A stretch of 64,000 nt of DNA from Castanea sativa (lineage: Eukaryota > Streptophyta > Magnoliopsida > Fagales > Fagaceae), in assembly GCF_040712315.1 (NCBI RefSeq), contig NC_134013.1, forward strand, positions 91,890,001 to 91,954,000, given 5' to 3'. The notes under the pieces were generated by a model. The model saw only the letters and a program-made list of their open reading frames with translations. It searched no databases and was not told where the DNA came from. Numbering within the stretch: position 1 is the first letter of the stretch; each line of letters begins with the position of its first letter. Position numbers and translations under genes: made by a program. Below, piece by piece: positions 1 through 7,950 of the stretch.

Positions 1-50
1 TTCCTCAATTCGGAAACTTGAGGAACCCCTGCTATATTCATGGCCTCCCC

Positions 51-485
51 TCAGACTTGCTGACAGTATTCACGGCACAAGGCCGCGAAAGTTTCTGTCA
101 GCTCCTCTTGGGTTTTGGTGACCCCCTCCTGATAACTGGCCTTCTTCGCGGCCTCCATGGCGTGCTTGTGGGCGTGAGCTTCCTCTTTAGCCAGCGCAAG
201 CTCCTTTTCAAGATCGGAGCGTGCCTGTTGGATTTGGGCAAGCTCGTCCTCCTTTTGATGGAGGAGCTTACGCTGCGCCTCCACTTGACTCTCCATTGTC
301 TTCAAGCTGGCCTTGTCGCCGTCTCTCTCTCTCTTCAGATCGGCCAGCTGTGAAGTGAGCCTTCCTTTCTCTGCCAGGGCCTGGCCCAGAGACTTTTCTG
401 CTTCTTGTCTCAACTCCTGCTCCATCCCAGCACGCTTTCGAGAGTCCTCCACGAATTTCTCGGCCGTAAAAACTTCTTGGATGGA
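51..485 (-). other. Copy 1 exon 3: coiled-coil C-terminal part
   Basis: The acceptor TTTTTCAG lies just before 485. The 144 codons are rich in Glu, Lys, Gln, Leu and Ala with heptad spacing (for example LAEKGRL, QLADLKRERD, LHQKEDELAQIQQ), giving a long predicted coiled coil with no membrane segment. This is consistent with self-assembly of a gag-like protein. The exon ends at TGA (53-51), but the same frame stays open through the remaining 50 bases to the window edge. Confidence 0.6.
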
Positions 486-2230
486 CTGAAAAAGGGTTAA
501 GAAGGTTAAATGCAACGAAATGCTTATAAATAAGTGTAGAAAACAAAAGTGTACAATTGGAGTTTACCAGAGCTAAACCCCTTTTTAACGAGAGGAATAG
601 CTGCGGATGGCCCATCTTCTCCAAAGACTCCATGTCCTTGGGCAGCAGAAGAGAATGCTCCAGCACCTCGGCTAAGTGGTGGGCGTGGCCTTGTTGCACT
701 GCTCTGATGCTGGAGTGGCAGGGAATAGGGGCGCCGTCCAGTCTCAAATCAGGAGACCAGACGGCTGGCGCTCGTCGCACCTCAGCCACTTCTCTGATCT
801 CCCCACTCTCAACCGAGCGGGCGCGCCCTTCGCCTTTATCTGGCTTCTGCTGTTGGGCCAGCGGCGGTTGATGCTTTATTTTCTTTGCCTTCTCCCCACC
901 AGCCACCTCGGCGTCCACCTTTCTCTTCTTCTTAGGATCGTCGGTGGGAGGCTTAGTGTCGGCTAGAGGAGGAGGAGGTGGTGGCAAGGCAGGATGAGCT
1001 TGGGACCCCCTCGCACCCTTCTTTGCCACCCGGGCACCTCTGTCGGACATGAGATCCTTAAGCGTGTCCATTTCTTCTTCGATTGAACTATCGTCTGGAC
1101 GCGCTATCACTAGACCTGCAATCCCTGAGGCCTCGGCTTCTTCTTCTTCCTCCTCGGCGGAGAGGATAACAAATGGGTTTCCGCGAGGTCGTGGAGAGCC
1201 CTCGAACTGAAATTGTTCTATCTCCTCGTCCAAAGTGTTAGAAGAGGACACCTGCTCCTCCGGGATGGCAATGACCTGAGAATGTACGGCGAGGGGAACT
1301 GCCGCTATGGGCTGGTTGTACAACACGGTGTGAGGGGCGTCGGGGAGATCGCGGTCGTCCAAAAAGTTGGGCCGAGCTACGTTTATTTTCCTTCGCCTTC
1401 GGTCACCTGCGATTATGGCGTTTTCTATCTCCTGGAAGTCCGAAGAGATGGGAGTGTACCCCAGAATCAGATGAGCGGCTCTAAGTTGTAAGTCCTCGCT
1501 GACAAACACCTCGGAGCGAAGTACTCGGTTTAGATCGACAACACTGCAGTGGCTCAAGCGTGGACGCACGTGTTGTTTATCTGCAAAGAAAGATGTGAAA
1601 GTGAACAACATGGTCAGATTCACATAGCAAGTGATAAAGTTAAACAAATATAAACACATATTAGTGTGTATGTTTGTGAGTATTAAAGGAAGTTGTGAGG
1701 TGGGGAGGTTAATCCTAAGGTGTCGCACCTGGATCTCCCCACTCAATTGGGCAGTGGAGGCCGTCGTGCCAGTTCCCAGAGACGATCAGGTAGTCGTCCT
1801 TCATGCCTTTGTTGGATTTGGGCAGACAGGAGATTAGCCTAACGACACTGGAGCGAGACTTAATGTAATAACCTACATTGGAAAGTTTATGGGACTCGTA
1901 CAGAAAGACGACGTCGTGCCAGGTGAGGTTTAAACCCATCTGCTCGTTTAGAGCATCGACACTACCCAAAACTCTAAAAACGTTTGGGAGGCACTGATCG
2001 GGACACAACCGGTGGTTGCGAAGGTACTCCCTAGTTACAGGTCTCATTGGGAGGGTCATCCCACCCTCTATAAAGGCTATCATTGGGATGATCACTTCTC
2101 CCTCTTTTCTAGAACCGGCCACGGCTCCTGCCGGACAATATTCTAAACCTACATCGCCAGGAATGTGATACTTGGCTCTGAAGCCTTCCATTCCCGCGGC
2201 GGTATCAACTAGACACTTAAACCTACCCAT
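51..2230 (-). CDS. Gypsy-type transposon (gag-like) protein, copy 1, three exons
   Basis: Predicted exons are 2230-1729, 1580-568 and 485-51 (502, 1013 and 435 nt), giving 649 residues. Both introns (148 and 82 nt) have GT-AG ends and pyrimidine-rich acceptors. The first interrupts a codon after its first base and the second lies between codons, so the frame is kept across both. Residues about 1-167 resemble the plant putative gypsy-type transposon domain. Residues about 300-390 are acidic, then proline-rich, then basic. Residues about 515-640 form a long coiled coil. The start ATG at 2230 is conserved in copy 2. The likely role is a structural or nucleic-acid-associated protein of the element, inferred from the family rather than shown. 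The closing TGA (51-53) may be a mutation, since coding-like sequence follows it to position 1. This is a transposon gene, not a host gene. Confidence 0.65.
568..1580 (-). other. Copy 1 exon 2: acidic, proline-rich and basic NLS-like region
   Basis: The acceptor is TTTCTTTGCAG/ATAAAC and the exon end is CTG/GTAAAC. The exon covers residues 168-505. It has a run of six glutamates (residues 310-315), six consecutive prolines (367-372), and PKKKRKV at residues 383-389 (nucleotides 916-936), which matches the classical monopartite nuclear import signal exactly. The last part is conserved in copy 2 and includes a histidine-rich stretch around GHAHHLAEVLEH. The reading frame has no stop over the whole exon, unlike copy 2. 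Confidence 0.65.
1729..2230 (-). other. Copy 1 exon 1: gypsy-type transposon N-terminal domain
   Basis: The exon codes for residues 1-167 plus the first base of codon 168. Residues about 45-90 contain the pattern typical of these proteins: a hydrophobic strand ending IEGGMTLPM, then a basic helix with REYLR, then a cysteine-proline turn and PNVFRVLGS. It is roughly 88 percent identical to copy 2 at protein level. The donor reads CAG/GTGCGA, with the intron starting at 1728. If not spliced, translation would end a few codons later at the TAG of ACACCTTAG. Confidence 0.7.
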
Positions 2231-3195
2231 CAGAAAGGAGCGAAAGGCTAAACTCTAAAGGGGAGAATGTCTACGAGGACAGCCGAGGACTATGTCTGAG
2301 GAGAAAAGGTTAAGAGTAGAGAGAGCAAAAACTTACAAAGTTGAAGGTGTGCAAATTTCCACGGTTTTTTGCAGGTAAAGTATGATTGCTGATGTTTTAA
2401 TGGGATTAGCCCCTGGGAAATTAAATGAAGGCGCAGGTTCCCGAAGCGTCACGATGTGCGGAAAAGCGGCCTCAAAATTATTTTCGTCCCGCCCAAATTT
2501 TCGTGGAGTAACGAGGACCGCCGGATACCCATCTCACCGTTGAACGTGGGGGACAAAGTGTAGCTTACAGCAATAAATGGGCGCGTTTTTGAAAATTAAA
2601 CCGCTAAGTGGCATCTTCTGGGACGCGAAACGATTTCCACACGTGCAATCATTCACAAAGTGTGTGGAGTAAGTTCTCGTCAGGTCAAAACCCTATTTTT
2701 CTCCTCGGACGTTGAAAATTAGAGTTTTGAGGGGCTATTGTGGGGGGTAAAAAGACCCTGATGGGGATGTGGACCTTTGGGCCATGCTAAAGAAGGCCGA
2801 CCTGCTCTTGGGTTTAGAATTTTTTAGTACTACGGGTCGGCCCATACACCGAGGATCCGAGGATCCAGCCGAGGGTGAATTTCTCCTCGGACGGACACTG
2901 GAGAACCAGGGACTTCATGGTAAAGGTTAGGGAATGACACGGTCAAGACCAATGGTTAAAAGGGGTGAACCCTTGAATGTCCTAGAAGCACCGATGTTAG
3001 AGAAATACCAAAGATAAAGGCTGCCACCTCCACATTAAAGACCCTGCACCTACCACCCTGGCCGCATTAATGGGGAAGTGACACCTGAACAGTGGAAGGG
3101 AAATTTCTGGTTACTATTCAAAGGCACTGAGGAAAGAAATATCTAGGCTAAGGGGGAGTTGGGGCAACACGTGTACAAAGTATCAAAAAGAGGAA

Positions 3196-3202
3196 TATTT
3201 AA
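3196..3202 (-). promoter_or_regulatory. Candidate TATA-like element, copy 1 leader
   Basis: TTAAATA in a CTCC...TTCC context is about 280 bp inside the element start and is matched in copy 2 (4879-4885). Position and conservation fit an LTR core promoter, but no transcription start evidence is available from sequence alone. Confidence 0.25.
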
Positions 3203-3457
3203 GGAGCAACCTAGAACAGGAAGAGGGATCCCCTTTTTTGTAATCAAGAGAAAAAAGAGAAAGAGATAATATAAGAACAGCTCTCGACTTGCGTCCGAGT
3301 AGGTTGATTTACAATATTCCTTATTGTTTTCAAGTGTTAGCAATCTTTGACTTGTCATTTAATCCTTAGTCACTTCTAACCTGGGTTTCAAGCCCACACT
3401 CTACAAATTCATATTGTTTAAGGCTCATTGGGCCTGAGCCTGTAACTGTTCTTGGGG

Positions 3458-3480
3458 CCAGGTGCAATTGTGCGCTTACA
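3458..3480 (-). repeat. Element 5' terminus, copy 1
   Basis: On the minus strand the unit begins TGTAAGCGCACAATTGCACC. The same sequence with one C/T change starts copy 2 at 4562. Homology between the two arms stops exactly outside this point, so it is the true element edge. The TG start fits an LTR. The interior TGCACAATTGCA-like segment is nearly palindromic. Confidence 0.7.
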
Positions 3481-4561
3481 GATATAATAGTATTTCAAAC
3501 TTATGATAATAAATTTTATGATAATTGCACTTTATTAACAAAACAAGAGAAAATATCATTCTCAGAAAAACAAAACAAGACATCTATTGATATTTGGTGT
3601 ATGATCCTTTAAATCAAAATTATTTATTTTAAAATAAGATACCTTACCATTGAGCTAAATTAATATCTACTTTACCTAAATTAATATCAACTTTAATTAA
3701 TACTTTATGTTTGAACTTTGTGATGACATTTGTTGTTTGTAAAAATTTCTAAACCTTTGATTACTCGACTTTCTAAATTATATTTTTATATATTGGCCAA
3801 ATACCCTTTCAAGTTCGATTATAATTTTGCACAATTGTCTGTCAGTTTGTGTATGTTGATATTTCATTTCAGGGCATGACTCTTTTATTAGTGTAAAGGT
3901 AGGAATCAATCTAGAAGTTTGACCCATAAATTTCTATAAACATGCGTTAAAACAAACTACGCATTAAAGAATTTAAAGTAATGGTTCTTTCTTTCTTATT
4001 TTTTATTGATGGGGATATTTTAGTCAGATAAAGTTGGCTGAAAGGCAGAAGGCAAGGGAGACAGACGACCTCTACAGGGTCGTCGGTTTCACAAAAATGA
4101 CGGAGGGCCTTAATCACCAATGGCACCTTCAAAAGCATGAAGCCCACAAAACCGACGGGAGAAGTTGGAGCGACGATGGGCCATAAGACCGACGGGACCG
4201 TGAAGCCGACGGGTCTTACGTAACTGTGCATAGTCCCCACGCACGCTCATAATGTCCATGTATCACTTGCTGGTGAAGTTCCCTATGGAGTACGGGATAG
4301 GGGAAGCATGAGGGGACCAAATGGCCACTCGCGAATGTTATGTTGCCATGTTGGAAATGGATGACCACCTACAGGCCTTGAATATCAATTATTAATAACT
4401 GATGGTACACTACTCCTTCAGCTTCAGGCTTATAAGGCAGCAAGTGGGGGAGGATCTTTGCGATGTGGGACAATAAGAAGTTTCCAGGGAGTAAGCAATA
4501 AGTTTTCCTGGAGTACAAAAATTGCCCACACAACTATAAGATTAAATTACAATTTTACTAC
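3481..4561. other. Spacer between the two inverted element copies; degenerate repeat DNA
   Basis: The spacer has no credible gene. Positions 3481-3946 are strongly AT-rich. Positions 4020-4225 are more GC-rich and contain three CCGACGGG words (4152-4159, 4189-4196, 4206-4213), with CGTCGG nearby on the other strand. The part from about 4380 to 4561 contains a TATA-like CTTATAAGG and short repeats such as AATAAG. It looks like an old fragment of another LTR element, but I could not identify the family. The 97-codon minus-strand frame at 3947-4240 has no recognisable domain. Confidence 0.5.
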
Positions 4562-4584
4562 TGTAAGTGCACAATTGCACCTGG
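4562..4584 (+). repeat. Element 5' terminus, copy 2
   Basis: The unit begins TGTAAGTGCACAATTGCACC, matching the copy 1 terminus at 3458-3480 with one transition. The bases before it (TTTTACTAC) do not match the bases outside copy 1, which fits two independent insertion sites. Confidence 0.7.
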
Positions 4585-4878
4585 ACCCAAAGAAGATTAT
4601 GGGCTCAGGCCCAATGAGCCTTAAACAATAAAATTTGTAGAGTGTGGACTTGAAATCTAGGTTAGAGGTACTGAGAACCTGACAACAGCCTGAGAGTTAC
4701 AAACACTTGTGAATAACAATTGTTAATTGCAAATAGGCCTCCTCGAATGTAAGTCGAGGACCAACTCTGCATTATTTCTCTTTCTTTCTTACAGGTTACA
4801 ATCCTTAATTTCCTTTCTTTTTCTTTAAAGAGAGAGAGTGAGCGAGAGAGATCTCCTCCTCTTTTGCATTCCTCCCCC

Positions 4879-4885
4879 TTAAATA
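4879..4885 (+). promoter_or_regulatory. Candidate TATA-like element, copy 2 leader
   Basis: TTAAATA flanked by C-rich sequence is about 320 bp inside the element and conserved with copy 1 (3196-3202). It is a possible LTR core promoter and cannot be confirmed without transcript ends. Confidence 0.25.
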
Positions 4886-5784
4886 CCCCTTTTTCTGATG
4901 CCTTTTGGGACCTTGACTAGAAGTTTCTGCCCTACTGTTCAGGAGTCACTTCCCCATTAATGCGGCCAGGGAGGTAGGTGCAGAGCCTTTAATGCGGAGG
5001 TGGCAGCCTTTGCACTTGATATTTTCTTTAACACTGGTGTATCTAGAAGGTTCAGGGCCTCCCCCTTTTAACCATTAGTCTTTCTAGAGTTGTGCCTTGA
5101 CCTTCATAATGAAGTCTTGAGTTCTCTTGGATCTGTCCGAGGAGAAACTCGCCCTCTGCTGTACCCTCGGATCCTCGGCTTATGGGCCAATTCGTAGAGT
5201 TTAATTATGGAGCAGGTCGGCCCTCCATGCTACAGTCTAAAGGCCCATATGCCCATTTGGGTCCTTTTACTCCCCACAATAGCCCCTCAAAACTCTATTT
5301 TTCATCATCCGAGGAGAAAAATAGGGTTTTGATCCAACGAAAACTTTCCCCACACGTTCCGTAAATAACTATGCGTGTGAAGACCGTTTTGCGTTCCAGA
5401 GGATGCCACTTGGCAGTTTTATTTTCAAAAACGCGCGCATTTATTTCTGTAAGTTATACCTTGTCTCCCACGTTCAACGGTGAGATGAGCATCCAACGGT
5501 CCTTGTTACTCCATGAAAATTTGGGCGGGACAAGTACAATTTCGAGGCCACTTCCCGCACGTCGTGACGCTTCGGGAACCTGTGCCCTCATTTATTTCTC
5601 CAGAAGCTAATCCCATCAAAACATCAGCAATCACCTTTTGTCTGCAGAAATCCGTGGAAATTTGCATAACTCGAAATTTGTAAGTTCTCATTTCTTTTCT
5701 CTTAACCCTTTCTCCTCGGACCCTGTCCTCGGCTCCCCTTATAACCATTCTCCCTATTAGAATTTAGCCTTTTGTTCCTTTCTG

Positions 5785-6286
5785 ATGGGAAAGTTCAAGT
5801 GTCTAGTTGATACCGCCGTTGGGATGGAAGGTTTTAGAGCCAAGTACCATATTCCCAGCGACGTAGGTTTAAAATACTGCCCGGCGGAAGCCGTGGCCGG
5901 TTCTAGGAAAATCGGAGAGGTCATCATCCCTATGGTCGCCTTCGTAGAAGGTGGGATGACCCTCCCAATGAAACCCGTAACTAGAGAGTACCTCCGCAAC
6001 CATCGGTTGTGTCCCGATCAGTGCGCTCCAAACGTTTTTAGAGTTTTAGGTAGCGTCGACACTCTAAATGAGCAAATGGGTCTGAACCTCACCTGGCATG
6101 ATATCGTCTTTATGTACGAATGCCACAAACTCACTGGAGTGGGCTATTATATCAAATCCCACTCCAGCGTAGTTAGGTTGATTTCTTGTTTGCCCAAGTC
6201 CAATAAAGGCATGAAGGATGACTATCTCATCGTCTCTGACAACTGGCATGACGGCCCCCACTGCCCAGTTGAGTGGGGAGATCCAG
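5785..6286 (+). other. Copy 2 exon 1: gypsy-type transposon N-terminal domain
   Basis: The exon is 502 nt, the same length as copy 1, and is open. It keeps the VEGGMTLPM, REYLR and PNVFRVLGS segments. The donor is CAG/GTGCGA at 6287. Unspliced reading ends at TAG 6298-6300. Most differences from copy 1 are conservative, suggesting the family was under protein-level constraint before these copies decayed. Confidence 0.65.
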
Positions 6287-6436
6287 GTGCGACACCTTAG
6301 GATTTAACTTCCCACCCCATAACTCCCTAAATCATCTAGGAACATGCACTCGCATTTACTTAAGCGTCTAGCTTTAATTCATTATATACTCTACGCATCT
6401 GATCATGTTTGTTTATTTGGATGTTTTTCTTTGCAG

Positions 6437-7443
6437 ATAAACAAAACGTGCGCCCCCGCCTAAGCCACTGCAATGTTGCAGATTTGAATCGAGTGCTCCG
6501 CTCCGAAGTGTTCGTCAGTGCAGACTTACAACTTAGAGCGGCTCACTTGATTCTGGGGTACGATCCCATATCCTCGGACTTCCAGGCAATAGAGAACGCC
6601 ATCATTGCCGGTGACTGGCAGCGTAGAAAGATTCACGTAGCCAGACCACACTTCCTGGCCGACCAAGACCTCCCTGACATCCCTAACACCATACTGTACT
6701 TACAACCGATTGCTGCGGTCCCTCTAGCTACACACTCCCAGGCAACTGTTGTCCCAGAGGAGCAAGTGTCTTCGTCAAACACGTTGGACGAGGAGATCGA
6801 CAGGTTCCAACTCGAGGACGTTCCACGACCTCGCGGAAGCCCGTTCGTTGTTCTTTCCGACGAGGAAGAAGAAGCTGCTGAGGCCTCTGGGATCGCGGGT
6901 CTAGTGATAGCGCGTCCAGACGACAGTTCCATTGAAGAAGAGATGGACAAGCTAAAGGACCTTATGACCGATAGAGGCGCCCGAGTGGCAAAGAAGGGAG
7001 CAGGAGGGTCCCAAGCTCCCCCTGCCTTGCCACCACCCTCTCCTCCAGCTGAGCCAAAACCTCCCACTGACGATTCTAAGAAGAAAAGAAAAGTGGATGC
7101 CGAGGGGGCTGGTGGCGAGAAGCCAAAGAAGCTGAAACAGTAGCCACCGCCGGCCCAGCAGCAGAAGCTGGACAAGGGCAAAGGACGCGCCCGCTCAGTT
7201 AAAAGTGGGGAGACCAGGGACGTGGCCGAGGTGGGTCGAGCACCAGCCACCTAGTCTCCTGACTTGAGGCTGGACGGGGCCCCAATTCCCTGCCACTCCA
7301 GCATTAGGGCAGTCCAACAAGGCCACGCCCACCACCTGGCCGAGGTGCTGGAGCATCCTCTTCTGCTGCCCAAGGACATGGAGTCCTTGGAGAAGATGGG
7401 CCAGCCGCAGCTGTTCCTCTCGTTAAAAAGGGGTTTAGCTCTG
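6437..7443 (+). other. Copy 2 exon 2 with two nonsense codons
   Basis: The acceptor is TTTCTTTGCAG at 6436 and the donor CTG/GTAAGT at 7444. The exon is six bases shorter than copy 1, from small losses in the acidic and proline-rich repeats. TAG codons stand at 7141-7143 and 7252-7254. Beyond them the encoded sequence still matches copy 1 closely (HSSIRAVQQGHAHHLAEVLEH), showing that the stops are recent relative to the divergence. Confidence 0.65.
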
Positions 7444-7521
7444 GTAAGTTCCATCTTACACTTATATTCTATATTGGTTTGTAAACACTTCACTGCATTT
7501 AACCTCCTAACATTTTTGCAG

Positions 7522-7848
7522 TCCATCCAAGAGGTTTTCGCGGCCGAGAAGTTCGTGGATGACTCTCGGAAGCGCGCTGGGATGGAGTAGGAGCTAAGGC
7601 AAGAGGCAGAAATATCTCTAAGCCAGGCCCTAGCAGAGAATGGGAAAATCACGTCCCAGCTGGCCGACTTGAAAAGAGAAAGAGATGGTGACAAGGCCAG
7701 CTTGAAGACGATGGAAACCCAAGTGGAGGGGCAGCGTAAGCTTCTCCGTCAAAAGGATGACGAGCTCGCACAAGTACACCAGGCACGCTCTGACTTGGAA
7801 AAGAAGCTTACGCTGGCAAAGGAGGAGGCTCGCGCCCACAAGCACACC
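7522..7848 (+). other. Copy 2 exon 3, coiled-coil part, truncated
   Basis: The acceptor TTTTTGCAG precedes 7522. The exon keeps the coiled-coil sequence (KRERDGDKASLK, LRQKDDELAQ) but has TAG at 7588-7590. Similarity to copy 1 ends after AHKH, at 7845, and satellite begins at 7850. Confidence 0.65.
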
Positions 7849-7849
7849 C

Positions 7850-7950
7850 TTGATTCTTAAGGTTCTGTTTAACAAATGACAAGACATCAATTTCCACAAG
7901 GTTTGTGGTCCGAGGACTACACTTAAAAAAGTTTCTGTTTGATTCTTAAA
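7850..7950 (+). repeat. First, internally deleted satellite unit at the array edge
   Basis: The array starts with TTGATTCTTAAG fused directly to GTTCTGTTTAAC. Relative to the monomer consensus about 62 bp are missing, and both deletion edges carry TAAG. This is the only unit seen with this deletion and it sits directly on the junction with the broken transposon gene. Confidence 0.75.

Larger units (their letters stand above)
1..3480 (-). mobile_element. Gypsy-type retroelement-like copy 1 (left arm of inverted pair), 3' part outside window
   Basis: This unit starts at 3480 with the terminus TGTAAGYGCACAATTGCAC (read on the minus strand), followed by a leader to 2231 and then the three-exon gene. 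It is collinear with the plus-strand copy at 4562-7848, which defines the element start independently of any database. The TG start and the gypsy-type protein favour an LTR retrotransposon. No second LTR, primer binding site, protease, reverse transcriptase or integrase is visible, because the 3' part lies beyond position 1. A non-autonomous element remains possible. Confidence 0.7.
161..3480. repeat. Left arm of 3.3-kb imperfect inverted repeat
   Basis: Positions 3480 down to about 161 match 4562 up to about 7848 in reverse complement across the leader, exons and introns. The arms are separated by 1081 bp. Copy 1 continues past 161 to the window edge, where copy 2 is missing. The arrangement is two oppositely oriented copies of one element rather than a DNA transposon with long terminal inverted repeats, because each arm carries its own gene. 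Confidence 0.75.
2231..3480 (-). repeat. Copy 1 leader / LTR-like 5' region
   Basis: This 1250-bp segment lies between the element terminus and the start codon. It is homologous, with small indels, to 4562-5784 in opposite orientation. It contains CCTCGG/CCGAGG words, a duplicated GAGGATCC near 2851-2866, and a TATA-like TTAAATA at 3196-3202. I see no open frame of note. Whether it is a complete LTR plus untranslated leader cannot be decided, because no 3' LTR is in the window. Confidence 0.55.
4562..5784 (+). repeat. Copy 2 leader / LTR-like 5' region
   Basis: This 1223-bp region is homologous to the copy 1 leader. It includes a GA-rich microsatellite at about 4829-4851, a TATA-like TTAAATA at 4879-4885, and several TCCGAGGA words (5135-5143 on plus, 5713-5721 on minus). 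A plus-strand open stretch at 5182-5364 has no recognisable product. Candidate promoter and untranslated leader functions are inferred from position only. Confidence 0.55.
4562..7848 (+). mobile_element. Gypsy-type retroelement-like copy 2 (right arm), truncated by satellite
   Basis: This copy is collinear with copy 1 in inverted orientation: terminus at 4562, leader to 5784, then a three-exon gene. Homology with copy 1 stops at about 7845-7848, and satellite sequence begins at 7850. The arm is 3287 bp against about 3320 bp for the matching part of copy 1, so differences are mainly substitutions and small indels. The 3' part is missing, so a target site duplication cannot be examined. Confidence 0.7.
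4562..7848. repeat. Right arm of 3.3-kb imperfect inverted repeat
   Basis: This is the partner of 161-3480. Gene starts face away from each other, so readthrough from either side across the spacer would give an RNA able to fold into a long hairpin. Confidence 0.75.
5785..7860 (+). pseudogene. Gypsy-type transposon (gag-like) protein, copy 2, broken
   Basis: The structure matches copy 1: exons 5785-6286, 6437-7443 and 7522 to about 7848, with introns of 150 and 78 nt, GT-AG ends and the same phases. Three in-frame TAG codons interrupt it: 7141-7143 and 7252-7254 in exon 2, and 7588-7590 in exon 3. Copy 1 has CAA, TGG and CAG at these places. The gene is then cut about 30 codons before the copy 1 stop, and the frame runs into the satellite and ends at TAA 7858-7860. 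Exon 1 is intact with ATG at 5785. The equivalent of the copy 1 basic motif reads SKKKRKV. This is a dead copy of a transposon gene; translation would give at most the N-terminal and acidic regions. Confidence 0.7.

Noticed and set aside
557..966. Plus-strand open frames of 92-111 codons at 18-1491
   Set aside because: They are antisense shadows of the copy 1 exons, whose splice sites, protein similarity and composition support the minus strand.
3143..3358. 71-codon minus-strand frame in the copy 1 leader
   Set aside because: The frame is not preserved in the homologous part of copy 2, and no product is recognised.
3641..3660. tRNA or SINE A-box (TAGCTCAATGG on the minus strand)
   Set aside because: The A-box match is good, but no B-box or cloverleaf is found downstream in the AT-rich sequence. 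At best this is a decayed fragment.
3947..4240. 97-codon minus-strand frame in the spacer
   Set aside because: No recognisable domain, low-complexity lysine-rich end from AT-rich DNA, and repeat-like surroundings.
5739..5744. TATA-like TTATAA just before the copy 2 start codon
   Set aside because: The same place in copy 1 reads TCGTAGAC, so it is not conserved, and it would leave almost no untranslated leader.
6633..7694. Minus-strand frames of 147-205 codons opposite copy 2
   Set aside because: Antisense of the exon 2 and 3 region. The serine- and proline-rich composition is the complement of the acidic and basic coding sequence.
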